From AR5 sp041499965 (GTDB taxonomy: Bacteria; Methylomirabilota; Methylomirabilia; Rokubacteriales; CSP1-6), in NCBI GenBank assembly GCA_041499965.1, contig JBGQLG010000002.1, positions 19,065-83,064 of the forward strand: a stretch of DNA of 64,000 nucleotides, in the 5' to 3' direction. Shown here piece by piece: positions 7,889 to 18,955 of the stretch. How positions within the stretch are numbered: the first letter of the stretch is position 1; each line of letters opens with the position of its first letter. A program made the position numbers and the translations under genes. The notes beneath the pieces were generated by a model. It did not search any database. It was not told the DNA's origin and was given only the letters and a program-made list of their open reading frames with translations.

Positions 7889-9297
7889 TGGTCCTCGGCA
7901 CCGCGGAGCAGCCGCTCCGCGTCGCGGTGTTCGGGGCGGGGCCGGCCGGCTTCTACGTGGCCGAGCACCTGCAGCGTCGCGCCGATCTCGTCATCGACAT
8001 CGACATGTTCGACCGGTTGCCGACGCCGTACGGCCTGGTCCGGGCGGGCGTGGCGCCGGACCATCAGAAGATCAAGGCGGTCACCGCGGCCTTCGACAAG
8101 GTCGCCGCCCACCCCCGCTTCCGATTCTTCGGCGGCGTGGAGCTCGGCAAGGACCTGAGCGTGACCGACCTGCGCGCGCACTATCACCAGATCGTCTACA
8201 CGACCGGGGCCCAGACGGATCGACGCATGGGGATTCCCGGCGAGGACCTGCCGGGCAGTCATCCCGCCACGGAGTTCGTCGCCTGGTACAACGGTCACCC
8301 GGACTATCGCGACTGCCAGTTCGACCTTGCGCAGGAGCGGGTGGCCGTGGTCGGCGTCGGCAACGTGGCGGTGGACGTCGCGCGCATCCTCTGTCGCACG
8401 CCCGAGGAGCTGTCGAAGACCGACATCGCCGACCACGCGCTCGAGGCGCTCCGGCACAGCCGCGTGCGCGAGGTGTACCTGCTCGGCCGGCGCGGGGCCG
8501 CCCAGGCCGCGTTCACCAATCCCGAGGTCAAGGAGCTGGGCGAGCTCCCGGACGCCGACGTCGTCGTGCGGCCGGAGGAGGTCGAGCTCGATCCGGTGAG
8601 CCGCGAGGCGCTGGAGCAGAGCGGGGATCGCGCGAGCGTCAAGAAGGTCGAGATCCTCCAGTCCTACGCGCAGCGCCCGCCGGCCGGCAAGCCGCGCCGC
8701 CTCGTCGTGCGCTTTCTCGTCTCGCCCGTGGCGGTGCTCGACAACGGCGCCGGCGGCGTCGGCGGCATCCGCCTGGTGCGCAATCGCCTGGTGGCCTCGG
8801 CCACCGGAACCGTGCAGGCGCAGCCGACCGATCAGGTCGAGGAGGTGCCGGCCGGCCTCGTGTTCCGCTCGGTCGGCTACCGCGGTGTGCCGTTGCCCGG
8901 CGTGCCCTTCGACGACAAGTGGGGTGTCATCCTCAACGAGAGGGGCCGCGTGCTCGATCCCGACAGCAAGCACCCGCTGCCGGGCGAGTATACGGCCGGC
9001 TGGATCAAGCGCGGGCCGACCGGCGTCATCGGGACCAACAAGCCGGACGCGGCGGAGACGGTGGCGGCGATGCTGGACGACGCCGCGGCCGGGCACGGCG
9101 CGGCGCCGGCCGAACCCGACCCGGCGGCGGTTGAGCGCCTGGTGCGCCAGCGCCAGCCCCACGTCGTCGACTGGAGCGATTGGCTCAGGCTCGACGCGCT
9201 CGAGATCGAGCGTGGCCGGACGCACGGTCGGCCCCGCGTGAAATTCACCCGCGTGGACGAGATGCTCGACGCGCTGGGGAACCGGCAGCGGCCCTGA
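7888..9297 (+). CDS. FAD-dependent ferredoxin/adrenodoxin-type NADP reductase (FprA-like)
   Basis: Flavoprotein moving electrons between NADPH and a ferredoxin. The 469-residue protein has an N-terminal FAD-binding GAGPAGFYVAEHL motif (about residues 11-23), the family sequence LPTPYGLVRAGVAPDHQKIK, an NADP-binding GVGNVAVDVARIL motif (about residues 155-167), a LLGRRGAAQAAFTNPEVKEL stretch and the C-terminal GWIKRGPTGVIGTNKPDA motif that closes over FAD. These match mitochondrial adrenodoxin reductase and mycobacterial FprA rather than plant-type FNR. It is coupled to the upstream CBS gene. No ferredoxin gene lies beside it. Confidence 0.93.
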   Translation: MVLGTAEQPLRVAVFGAGPAGFYVAEHLQRRADLVIDIDMFDRLPTPYGLVRAGVAPDHQKIKAVTAAFDKVAAHPRFRFFGGVELGKDLSVTDLRAHYHQIVYTTGAQTDRRMGIPGEDLPGSHPATEFVAWYNGHPDYRDCQFDLAQERVAVVGVGNVAVDVARILCRTPEELSKTDIADHALEALRHSRVREVYLLGRRGAAQAAFTNPEVKELGELPDADVVVRPEEVELDPVSREALEQSGDRASVKKVEILQSYAQRPPAGKPRRLVVRFLVSPVAVLDNGAGGVGGIRLVRNRLVASATGTVQAQPTDQVEEVPAGLVFRSVGYRGVPLPGVPFDDKWGVILNERGRVLDPDSKHPLPGEYTAGWIKRGPTGVIGTNKPDAAETVAAMLDDAAAGHGAAPAEPDPAAVERLVRQRQPHVVDWSDWLRLDALEIERGRTHGRPRVKFTRVDEMLDALGNRQRP

Positions 9298-9346
9298 GCC
9301 GATTACCTCCGTGAACGCCGGCGTGACGCGTGCGGGGAATAAGTCC

Positions 9347-9376
9347 TTGACCGTGTTCGTCACCCGAGTGTTAAAT
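9347..9376 (+). promoter_or_regulatory. Putative promoter of the cytochrome c gene
   Basis: TTGACC (9347-9352) and TTAAAT (9371-9376) are 18 bp apart in the 126-bp gap before the cytochrome gene. CCTTGACC (9345-9352) and GGTCAAGG (9406-9413) are also an exact 8-bp inverted repeat; the first covers the -35 and the second runs into the ribosome binding site. Confidence 0.45.
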
Positions 9377-9423
9377 TGAACGCGTATTGTGAATCCCGTC
9401 ACGAAGGTCAAGGAGGAGGCGCC

Positions 9424-9825
9424 ATGAGGGCGTGTCTCAGGTCGTTCACCGTCGCGGTCGCCACCGTCACCCTCGTCGCCGGAGCCGCGCTGACGGCGGC
9501 CTGGGCGCAGGGCGAGTGGAAGGCGCCAGCGGACGCCAAGGCCGTGAAGAACCTGGTCAAGGGCGTCGGCAACGCGAAGAAGAACATCGAGACCAACTGC
9601 GTCACGTGCCACGGCCCGGGCGGCAAGGGTGACGGCCCGGCCGCCGCCGCGCTGCCGCCGCCGAAGCCCGCGGACTGGACCTCGGCCAAGGTGGCGAGCG
9701 AGACCGACGGCGAGATCTTCTGGAAGATCAGCAACGGGCGTGGCGCGATGCCGCCATGGAAGCACCTGCCCGAGAAGGACCGCTGGGAGATCGTCAACTA
9801 CCTCCGGACGCTGCAGAAGAAGTAG
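9424..9825 (+). CDS. Periplasmic class I c-type cytochrome
   Basis: A 133-residue exported mono-haem cytochrome. A signal peptide (MRACLRSFTVAVATVTLVAG through AWAQ) is followed by a single CVTCH haem-binding motif (Cys59, Cys62, His63) and a likely distal axial Met109 in GAMPPW; the C terminus WEIVNYLRTLQKK is typical of small class I cytochromes. It probably carries electrons in the periplasm, partner unknown. ATG 9424 is preceded by AAGGAGG at 9410-9416, which rules out the upstream in-frame TTG at 9376. A strong hairpin follows the gene. Confidence 0.93.
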   Translation: MRACLRSFTVAVATVTLVAGAALTAAWAQGEWKAPADAKAVKNLVKGVGNAKKNIETNCVTCHGPGGKGDGPAAAALPPPKPADWTSAKVASETDGEIFWKISNGRGAMPPWKHLPEKDRWEIVNYLRTLQKK

Positions 9826-9850
9826 CGCCGGGTTCGTACCGGCTTCCTCG

Positions 9851-9879
9851 ACGCCCCGCCGGCGTGACCGGCGGGGCGT
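9851..9879 (+). terminator. Strong hairpin after the cytochrome gene
   Basis: ACGCCCCGCCGG (9851-9862) and CCGGCGGGGCGT (9868-9879) form a perfect 12-bp stem with a 5-nt loop, lying between the cytochrome stop (9825) and the Ppx/GppA start (9894). Only two T follow, so termination efficiency is uncertain. Confidence 0.6.
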
Positions 9880-9893
9880 TCGCATATTCGGAC

Positions 9894-10823
9894 ATGCGTC
9901 GCGCCACCATCGACCTCGGCAGCAACACGGTGCGTCTCCTCGTCGCCGAGCTGCAGGCCGGCACGAGAGGCTGGCGCGTGGTCGACGCCGACCAGCGCGT
10001 CACCCGCCTGGGCGAGGGCCTCACGGCCAGCGGGCGGCTCGCGGAGGCGGCCGCCGCGCGGACGGCGGCGGCGGTCGGCGAGTACGTGAGGCGCGCGAGA
10101 CGTGCGGGGGCCGAGCGAGTCGCGATCGTGGCGACCAGCGCCGTGCGCGAGGCCGCCAACGGGCGCGAGTTCGCCGCCGCCCTCGAGCGAGCCACCGGCG
10201 AGCGCGTGACGATTGTCAGCGGCCGCGAGGAGGCCGCCCTCACCCTGGTCGGCGTGCTCGCCGGCCTCGACGAGGTCGACGGCGCGGCACCGTCGCTGGT
10301 GTTCGACATCGGGGGCGGGAGCACCGAGTACATCCTGGCCCGCGACCGTACGCTGGTCGAGGCGATCAGCCTGCGGCTGGGCGTGGTCGACTTCGCCGAG
10401 CGCTATCCGTTCCGCGGCCCGGTCGACTGGCCGCGCTACGCGGCGATGCAGGCCGAGATCGACGGCCGTCTCGTCGCCGAGCTGCCCGAGCGCATTCGCG
10501 AGGCGGGGTCGGCTCGGCTGATCGGTACCGCCGGGACGGCGACCACGCTGGCCGCGCTCGATCTCGGCCTCGCCGCCTACGACGCGGGACGCGTGCAGGG
10601 CCACGTGGTCACGCGGGCCGGGGTGGAGGCGCTGCTGGCGCGGCTCGGCGCGCTCACGGTTGAGGAGCGCGCCGCGCTGCCGTGCCTGGAGCCGGGCCGG
10701 GCCGACCTGATCGTGGCGGGCACGGCCATCGTGTTGGCCACCATGGATCGCACCGGTGCGACGCAGATGACCGTGAGCGACTGGGGGTTGCGCGAGGGAA
10801 TTCTCCTCCAGCGATCCGCCTGA
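9894..10823 (+). CDS. Ppx/GppA-family phosphatase
   Basis: Exopolyphosphatase / pppGpp phosphohydrolase of the actin-like ATPase superfamily. The 309-residue protein has the N-terminal phosphate-1 motif IDLGSNTVRLLVAEL, an intermediate AIVATSAVREAANGREF, and the phosphate-2 motif VFDIGGGSTEYIL with the catalytic acidic residue in the EEAALTL region. It lacks the C-terminal HD-like domain of the longer enzymes, so it is the short type. The start ATG 9894 places MRRATIDLGSN at the N terminus as in the family; the longer frame upstream runs through the terminator hairpin and is not used. Whether polyphosphate or (p)ppGpp is the substrate cannot be told. Confidence 0.9.
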   Translation: MRRATIDLGSNTVRLLVAELQAGTRGWRVVDADQRVTRLGEGLTASGRLAEAAAARTAAAVGEYVRRARRAGAERVAIVATSAVREAANGREFAAALERATGERVTIVSGREEAALTLVGVLAGLDEVDGAAPSLVFDIGGGSTEYILARDRTLVEAISLRLGVVDFAERYPFRGPVDWPRYAAMQAEIDGRLVAELPERIREAGSARLIGTAGTATTLAALDLGLAAYDAGRVQGHVVTRAGVEALLARLGALTVEERAALPCLEPGRADLIVAGTAIVLATMDRTGATQMTVSDWGLREGILLQRSA

Positions 10824-10901
10824 GCCCGGGCGCAGCCGGCCGGGGAATCGCCAACCGTCTGTTCTTGTTGCGGAATCGCCAGGGGGGCGAGGCCTCGTGA
10901 A

Positions 10902-10930
10902 TTGACAGGGTGGGAGCTGGCGTCTATTCT
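10902..10930 (+). promoter_or_regulatory. Sigma-70-type promoter of the HNH gene
   Basis: Perfect TTGACA (10902-10907), 17-bp spacer, TATTCT (10925-10930). Transcription should start about 10937, leaving roughly 5 nt before the ATG at 10942: a leaderless or nearly leaderless message. Confidence 0.75.
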
Positions 10931-10941
10931 AGAACGGCGCT

Positions 10942-11472
10942 ATGGATGAGATTGCTGTACTCGTGCTCAACGCAACGTACGAGCCACTGCATTTCACCAA
11001 CGCCCGCCGGGCCGTGACGCTCCTGCTCGCCGGCAAGGCCGAGGCCGTCGAGGCCTCGCCCCGGGTGATCCGCTCGCCGTCGCGGGCGTTCGCGCTGCCG
11101 GCGGTGATCCGGCTCGCGGTGTTCATCCGCAAGCCCTTCCTCGACCGGGTGGCGTTCAACAAGAAGAACATCCTCCGCCGGGACGGCTACACCTGCCAGT
11201 ACTGCAACCGCCGTGGCGAGCGGCTGACCGTGGACCACATCGTGCCGCGCTCGCGCGGGGGCGAGACGAGCTGGACCAACGTGGTCGCCGCCTGCCTGCG
11301 CTGCAATCTCAAGAAGGGCAACCGGCTGCTGGAGGAATCGGGCATGCGCCTGGCGCGCGACCCGGTCCACCCGAAGTTCGTCTTCTCGACGCACATGCTG
11401 AGACACCCGCACGCCCACTCCCTGCTGGACTCGTGGCGGAAGTACCTGCTCGCCGTCCCGACTCTGTCCTAG
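10942..11472 (+). CDS. HNH endonuclease
   Basis: A 176-residue HNH nuclease of the short bacterial type that begins VLVLNATYEPLHF. The nuclease fold is in the second half: two zinc-binding CxxC pairs (CQYCN and CLRCN) bracket LTVDHIVPRSRGGETSWTN, which supplies the catalytic His of DHIVPRS and the Asn of TNVV. Genes of this family sit in many genomes as single copies; the cellular role (repair, restriction-like or other) is not known. Here it lies 13 bp before uvrB, which hints at DNA repair. No Shine-Dalgarno is visible and the promoter ends only 11 bp before the ATG. Confidence 0.9.
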   Translation: MDEIAVLVLNATYEPLHFTNARRAVTLLLAGKAEAVEASPRVIRSPSRAFALPAVIRLAVFIRKPFLDRVAFNKKNILRRDGYTCQYCNRRGERLTVDHIVPRSRGGETSWTNVVAACLRCNLKKGNRLLEESGMRLARDPVHPKFVFSTHMLRHPHAHSLLDSWRKYLLAVPTLS

Positions 11473-11485
11473 CGACGTCCACCCG

Positions 11486-13462
11486 ATGTTTCGCCTGACG
11501 TCGGAGTATTCGCCGCGCGGCGACCAGCCCCAGGCGATCATCGACCTCACCCGCTTCGTCCGCGACGGGCGCCGCCATACCGTGCTGCGGGGCGTCACCG
11601 GGTCGGGGAAGACCTACACGATCGCCAACCTCATCCAGAACGTCGATCGCCCCACGCTGGTGCTGTCGCCCAACAAGACGCTGGCCGCCCAGCTGTTCAG
11701 CGAGTTCAAGGCGTTCTTCCCGGACAACGCGGTCGAGTACTTCGTGTCGTACTACGACTACTACCAGCCCGAGGCCTACATCCCGCAGTCCGACACCTAC
11801 ATCGAGAAGGACGCGCTGATCAACGACGAGATCGACCGCATGCGCCACTCGGCCACCCGCTCGCTGCTGGAGCGGCGCGACGTCATCGTGGTGGCGTCGG
11901 TGTCGTGCATCTACGGCATCGGCGCCCCCGAGACGTACCGCGAGATGCACCTGGCGCTGCGGGACGGCGAGGTGATAGACCGCGACGCCATCATCCGGCG
12001 GCTCATCGCCGTGCAGTACGAGCGCAACGACTACGACTTCCATCGGGGGACGTTCCGGGTGCGGGGCGACGTGGTCGAGGTGTTCCCGGCCAACGAGGAG
12101 TCGAGCGCGATCCGCATCGAGCTGTTCGGCGACACCATCGACGGCATCCACCGCCTCGACCCGCTCAAGGGCCAGGTGCAGGAGCGCCTGCCCGAGATCC
12201 ACATCTACCCGGCCAGCCACTACGTCACGCCGGCCGAGCAGCTCGAGCGCGCGCTGGGCACGGTGCAGGAGGAGCTGGGCGAGCGGCTGGCCTTCCTGCG
12301 GGGGAAGAACCGGCTGCTGGAGGCCCAGCGGCTGGAGCAGCGCACGCTGTTCGACATGGAAATGCTGCGCGAGCTGGGCTACTGCCACGGCATCGAGAAC
12401 TACTCGCGTCACCTCACCGGGCGGCGACCGGGTGAGGCGCCGCCGGTGCTGATTGAGTACCTGCCCAAGGACGCGCTGATCGTCATCGACGAGAGCCACG
12501 TGGCGGTGCCGCAGGTGCGCGGCATGTACTACGGCGACCGCTCGCGCAAGGAATCGCTGGTCGAGTACGGCTTTCGCTTGCCCTCGGCCTTCGACAACCG
12601 CCCGCTCACCTTCGAGGAGTTCACGCGGCTGACCCCGCAGACCGTGTACGTGTCGGCGACGCCGTCCACCTACGAGGTCGAGCTGGCCGGCGACGCGCTG
12701 GCCGAGCAGGTGATCCGACCGACCGGGCTGATGGACCCCAAGATCAGCGTGCGGCCCGCCGGTGATCAGGTCGACGACCTCCTGCACGAGATCCGTGCCC
12801 GGGCCGAGCGCGAGGAGCGGGTGCTGGTGACGACGCTGACCAAGCGGATGGCCGAGGACCTGACCGAGTACTACCAGCAGCTCGGCCTGCGGGTGCGCTA
12901 CCTGCACTCGGACATCGACACGCTCGACCGGGTCGCGCTCATCCGCGACCTGCGGCTGGGCAAGTTCGACGCGATGATCGGCATCAACCTGCTGCGCGAG
13001 GGGCTCGACATTCCCGAGGTGTCGCTGGTCGCGATCCTCGACGCTGACAAAGAAGGTTATTTGCGCTCCTCGACGTCGCTGATCCAGACATCCGGCCGGG
13101 CGGCGCGCAACGTCAATGGCGAAGTCATCATGTACGCGGATCACGTGACCGACTCGATGGCCGAGGCGCTGCGGGAGACGGAGCGGCGGCGCGTCATCCA
13201 GGCCCGCTACAACGCCGAGCACGGCATCACGCCCGAGTCGATCCGGTCGTCCATCCGCGAGCTGCTCCAGACCGTGTACGAGCGCGACTACTACACGGTC
13301 GAGGTGGACACGCCCACCGCCGAGACGTTCGCGTCGCCGGCCGCGCTGGCCAAGCGGATCGCCGAGATGGACGCCGCCATGCGCGACGCCGCCCGTCGCC
13401 TCGACTTCGAGCAGGCCGCCGACCTCCGCGACCGCCTGAAAGCCCTGAAACGGTTGTTGTAG
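11486..13462 (+). CDS. uvrB: Excinuclease ABC subunit B
   Basis: Damage-verifying helicase-like subunit of nucleotide excision repair; receives damaged DNA from UvrA and loads UvrC. The 658-residue length is standard. Visible motifs: Walker A GVTGSGKTYTIAN, the beta-hairpin YYDYYQPEAYIPQSDTYIEK that clamps damaged DNA, the DEXX-type IVIDESHV, helicase motif VI region QTSGRAARNVNGEVIMYAD, and the C-terminal UVR domain EQAADLRDRLKALKRLL that binds UvrC. uvrC follows after 111 bp; uvrA is not in the window. Confidence 0.98.
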   Translation: MFRLTSEYSPRGDQPQAIIDLTRFVRDGRRHTVLRGVTGSGKTYTIANLIQNVDRPTLVLSPNKTLAAQLFSEFKAFFPDNAVEYFVSYYDYYQPEAYIPQSDTYIEKDALINDEIDRMRHSATRSLLERRDVIVVASVSCIYGIGAPETYREMHLALRDGEVIDRDAIIRRLIAVQYERNDYDFHRGTFRVRGDVVEVFPANEESSAIRIELFGDTIDGIHRLDPLKGQVQERLPEIHIYPASHYVTPAEQLERALGTVQEELGERLAFLRGKNRLLEAQRLEQRTLFDMEMLRELGYCHGIENYSRHLTGRRPGEAPPVLIEYLPKDALIVIDESHVAVPQVRGMYYGDRSRKESLVEYGFRLPSAFDNRPLTFEEFTRLTPQTVYVSATPSTYEVELAGDALAEQVIRPTGLMDPKISVRPAGDQVDDLLHEIRARAEREERVLVTTLTKRMAEDLTEYYQQLGLRVRYLHSDIDTLDRVALIRDLRLGKFDAMIGINLLREGLDIPEVSLVAILDADKEGYLRSSTSLIQTSGRAARNVNGEVIMYADHVTDSMAEALRETERRRVIQARYNAEHGITPESIRSSIRELLQTVYERDYYTVEVDTPTAETFASPAALAKRIAEMDAAMRDAARRLDFEQAADLRDRLKALKRLL

Positions 13463-13573
13463 CGAGCGCGCGGGCCGGCGTCGAAGCGTGGGTGGCCTGG
13501 TCTCGACGGTGGGGGCTCCGACTCGTGCTGTCGTTCCTGGTGGTCGCTACAATAGCCCCGTGAGTCTTCCCCC

Positions 13574-15451
13574 ATGAGCCTCGACGACAAGCTGGGGCGG
13601 CTGCCCGACCGGCCGGGCGTCTATCTCTATCGCGACGCCAAGGCCCAGGTGATCTACGTCGGCAAGGCGGCGTCGTTGCGCAGCCGCGTGCGCTCGTACT
13701 TCCAGGAGGGGCGCCCGCACGATCCCAAGACCGACGCCCTCGTGCGCCAGATCGCCGACCTGGACTACGTCGTCACCGACAACGAGCTGGAAGCGCTGAT
13801 GCTGGAGGCGAACCTGGTGCGCAAGCACCGGCCGCGCTACAACATCATCCTCCGCGACGACAAGCACTACCCGTTCCTCAAGCTGACCACCAGCGAGGAG
13901 TTCCCGCGCCTGCTGGTGGCCCGGCGGGTGCAGAGCGACGGCGACACCTACTACGGGCCGTTCTACCCGGCCACCGCCATGCGGGAGACGCTGCGGCTGA
14001 CCCGCCAGCTCTTTCCGCTGCGCACCTGCGCCATCACGATCGACGGCCGGCTGGAGCGGCCGTGCATCCAGTACGCGATCCGCCGGTGCAATGCGCCGTG
14101 CACCGGCTGGGAGACGCGCGAGGGCTACGCGGGGACGGTGCGCGACGTCCAGCGCTTCCTGGAGGGCCGCGACGACGAGCTGCTGCGCCGGCTCACCGAG
14201 GAGATGGAGGCGGCGGCGGGCGAGGAGAAGTTCGAGCGGGCCGCCGTGCTGCGCGACCAGATCCAGTCGCTGAAGAAGGTCCAGGAGCGGCAGAAGATCA
14301 TCTCGACGGAGGAGGTCGACCAGGACATCCTGGGCGTCGTGCGCCAGGGGCCGGACGCCTGCGTCGAGCTGTTCTTCGTGCGCAAGGGCCGGCTGGTCGG
14401 GCAGGAGGCGTTCTTCTTCGACAAGGTCTCCGGCTGGACCGACGGCGAGGTGCTGTCGGCCTTCGTGAGCCAGTTCTACCGCAAGGCGGTGATCCCGGCG
14501 CCCGAGATCCTCCTGTCCGAGGAGATCCCCGACGCCACGCTGATCACCGACTGGCTCTCGAACCTGGCCGGCCGCCGCGTCCAGCTGACCACGCCCCAGC
14601 GCGGGGCCCGGCGCGAGTTCGTGGCCATGGCCGAGGCCAACGCCGCTCTTGCCCTGCAGAACCACCTGCTGTCGCGCGACGACCGGCAGCAGTACGTGCT
14701 GGAAGAGCTGCAGCGCAGCCTCAACCTGCCGGGGGCGCCCAACCGCATCGAGGGCTACGACATCTCCAACATCCAGGGCACCGAGCAGGTCGGCTCGATG
14801 GTGGTGTGGGAGAACGGTGGGATGAAGAAGGACGACTACAAGCGCTTCCGCATCCGCACGGTGGCCGGCGCCGACGACTTCGGCTCGCTGCGCGAGGTGC
14901 TGAGCCGTCGCTTCGGCCGCGCGCTGGAGCAGGGCAGTGTGCTGCCGGACCTGGTGCTGATCGACGGTGGGCGCGGCCAGCTCAACGTGGGGCTCTCCGT
15001 CCTGCAGGAGCTGGGGCTCGACTGGATCCCGGTCGTCTCGCTGGCCAAGCAGCACGAGGAGGTGTACGTGGGCGAGAGCGCGCAGCCGCTGGCGCTCGAT
15101 CCGACCTCCCCGGCGCTGCACGTGCTGCAGAAGGTCCGCGACGAGGCGCACCGCTTCGCGATCACCTACCACAAGAAGCTGCGCGGCCGGCGGACGATCC
15201 AGTCGGTCCTCGATGGGATCCCCGGGGTAGGACCAACGATCCGGACCAGCCTGCTCAAGACCCTGGGCTCGGCCCGGCGCGTGCGCGAGGCGTCGGTCGC
15301 CGACCTGGCCGCGGTGCCCAAGGTGACCCCCAAGCTGGCCCAGAAGATCCACGCGTATTTCCATCCAGCCGAGGCGCCGATCGCCGATACTGACGCGGGT
15401 CGCGGGGAACTCGGCGCCGACCGGGAACCGGCCCGCGAGCTTGGTGGTTAG
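13574..15451 (+). CDS. uvrC: Excinuclease ABC subunit C
   Basis: Makes both incisions around a DNA lesion after UvrB loading. The 625-residue protein has the N-terminal GIY-YIG nuclease (GVYLYRDAKAQVIYVGKAAS), the UVR/UvrB-contact motif around EEKFERAAVLRDQIQSLKKV (about residues 215-235), the RNase H-like C-terminal nuclease with IEGYDISNIQGTEQVGSMVV and LVLIDGGRGQLN, and a helix-hairpin-helix pair (LDGIPGVGPTIRTSLLKTLG). TACAAT at 13548-13553 lies 20 bp before the ATG without a convincing -35, so a local promoter is possible. No clear Shine-Dalgarno is seen. Confidence 0.98.
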   Translation: MSLDDKLGRLPDRPGVYLYRDAKAQVIYVGKAASLRSRVRSYFQEGRPHDPKTDALVRQIADLDYVVTDNELEALMLEANLVRKHRPRYNIILRDDKHYPFLKLTTSEEFPRLLVARRVQSDGDTYYGPFYPATAMRETLRLTRQLFPLRTCAITIDGRLERPCIQYAIRRCNAPCTGWETREGYAGTVRDVQRFLEGRDDELLRRLTEEMEAAAGEEKFERAAVLRDQIQSLKKVQERQKIISTEEVDQDILGVVRQGPDACVELFFVRKGRLVGQEAFFFDKVSGWTDGEVLSAFVSQFYRKAVIPAPEILLSEEIPDATLITDWLSNLAGRRVQLTTPQRGARREFVAMAEANAALALQNHLLSRDDRQQYVLEELQRSLNLPGAPNRIEGYDISNIQGTEQVGSMVVWENGGMKKDDYKRFRIRTVAGADDFGSLREVLSRRFGRALEQGSVLPDLVLIDGGRGQLNVGLSVLQELGLDWIPVVSLAKQHEEVYVGESAQPLALDPTSPALHVLQKVRDEAHRFAITYHKKLRGRRTIQSVLDGIPGVGPTIRTSLLKTLGSARRVREASVADLAAVPKVTPKLAQKIHAYFHPAEAPIADTDAGRGELGADREPARELGG

Positions 15452-15510
15452 CCGACAGAGCGTCGCTGTGGCTAGCTGTTCACTCTAGGCGCAAGGGGAG
15501 AGGCACCTCA

Positions 15511-15762
15511 ATGAAGAAGGCAATCGTGGCGATGGCAGTGGCGGTGAGCATGGCGGTCAGCGGCGGGGTGGCGATGGCCAGCTCCTGCCCGAAGATCATC
15601 AAGGAGGGCCGCGACACGGCCGCCAAGATGAAGGCCGACGATCCCAAGGTGAAGGCCGCCGTGGCCAAGCTGGACGAGGCCCAGGCACTGCATGAGGGCG
15701 GCAAGCACAAGGAGTCGATGGACAAGGCCAACGAGGCCGTGGCCGACCTGAAGAAGATGTAG
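15511..15762 (+). CDS. Small exported Lys/Ala-rich protein, 83 aa
   Basis: Not recognised as a named family. A clear signal peptide (MKKAIVAMAVAVSMAVSGGV, cleavage after AMA) leads to a mature helix-forming segment of about 60 residues, rich in Lys, Ala, Asp and Glu (AAKMKADDPKVKAAVAKLDE, then HKESMDKANEAVADLKKM). One Cys follows the predicted cleavage site by three residues, so it is not a standard lipobox. A strong AGGGGAGAGG ribosome binding site precedes the ATG, and a hairpin follows, suggesting a well-expressed monocistronic periplasmic protein. Confidence 0.8.
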   Translation: MKKAIVAMAVAVSMAVSGGVAMASSCPKIIKEGRDTAAKMKADDPKVKAAVAKLDEAQALHEGGKHKESMDKANEAVADLKKM

Positions 15763-15773
15763 CATTCGACCGG

Positions 15774-15804
15774 GGCGAGGGTGGTGGGCATTCCCGCCCT
15801 CGCC
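15774..15804 (+). terminator. Hairpin terminator after the small exported protein
   Basis: GGCGAGGG (15774-15781) pairs with CCCTCGCC (15797-15804), with a further GGG/CCC inner stem around CATT. The leuS promoter begins only 8 bp later. Confidence 0.5.
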
Positions 15805-15811
15805 GCGTTCC

Positions 15812-15840
15812 TTGCCTGTCCCGCCTAAGTCTGGTAGAAA
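15812..15840 (+). promoter_or_regulatory. Putative leuS promoter
   Basis: TTGCCT (15812-15817), 17-bp spacer, and TAGAAA (15835-15840) with an upstream TGG extended -10. The predicted start near 15847 leaves about 6 nt before the leuS ATG at 15853, again nearly leaderless. Confidence 0.5.
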
Positions 15841-15852
15841 TCAGGCTTAATC

Positions 15853-18434
<2,582 letters not shown>

Positions 18435-18438
<4 letters not shown>

Positions 18439-18932
18439 GGCGAGGCGCCGTCCTGCTGCTGGCCGCGCTGCTGGGAGGGTGCGGCTACACCGTCAACGGC
18501 ACGCTGCCCTCGCACATCAAGACCGTCGCCGTGCCGATCTTCCAGAACCGCACGTCGGAGCCGGCCATCGAGGGGCTCATCACGCGGGCGGTGGTGGAGG
18601 CGTTCTCCACCAACGGCCGGCTCAAGGTCGTCAGCCGGGATCAGGCCGACGCCGTCCTCGACGGGGAGATCACCAGCTACGCCGTCAGCTCGATCGCGTT
18701 CAACCGCGACGCCAACGTGGTCCAGTACCGCCTGCTGGTGACCATCAACCTCCGCATGCGCGACCTGCGCCGGAACACCCTGCTCTTCCAGGAGAACAAT
18801 ATCCGCGAGCAGGCGGACTTCCGCGTGCAGAACGCCGTGTCGCAGACGATCTCGCGCGAGGAGACTGCCCTGCGCGCTGCCGCGGTGGACATCGGCCGGT
18901 CGATCGTGAGCCTGGCCGTCACCCGGTTCTGA
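18435..18932 (+). CDS. lptE: LPS-assembly lipoprotein LptE-like
   Basis: Outer-membrane lipoprotein that plugs the LptD barrel in LPS export. The GTG at 18435 overlaps the leuS stop (GTGA) and opens directly into a lipoprotein signal with lipobox LLGGC (Cys16), followed by GYTVNGTLPSHIKTVAVPIF, a typical LptE/RlpB start. The 165-residue length and the beta-rich middle fit the family; sequence identity within LptE is low, so position between leuS and holA, the conserved order in many proteobacteria, is strong support. Confidence 0.88.
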
Positions 18933-18955
18933 GGGGCGTCCCGGACCCGCATCGC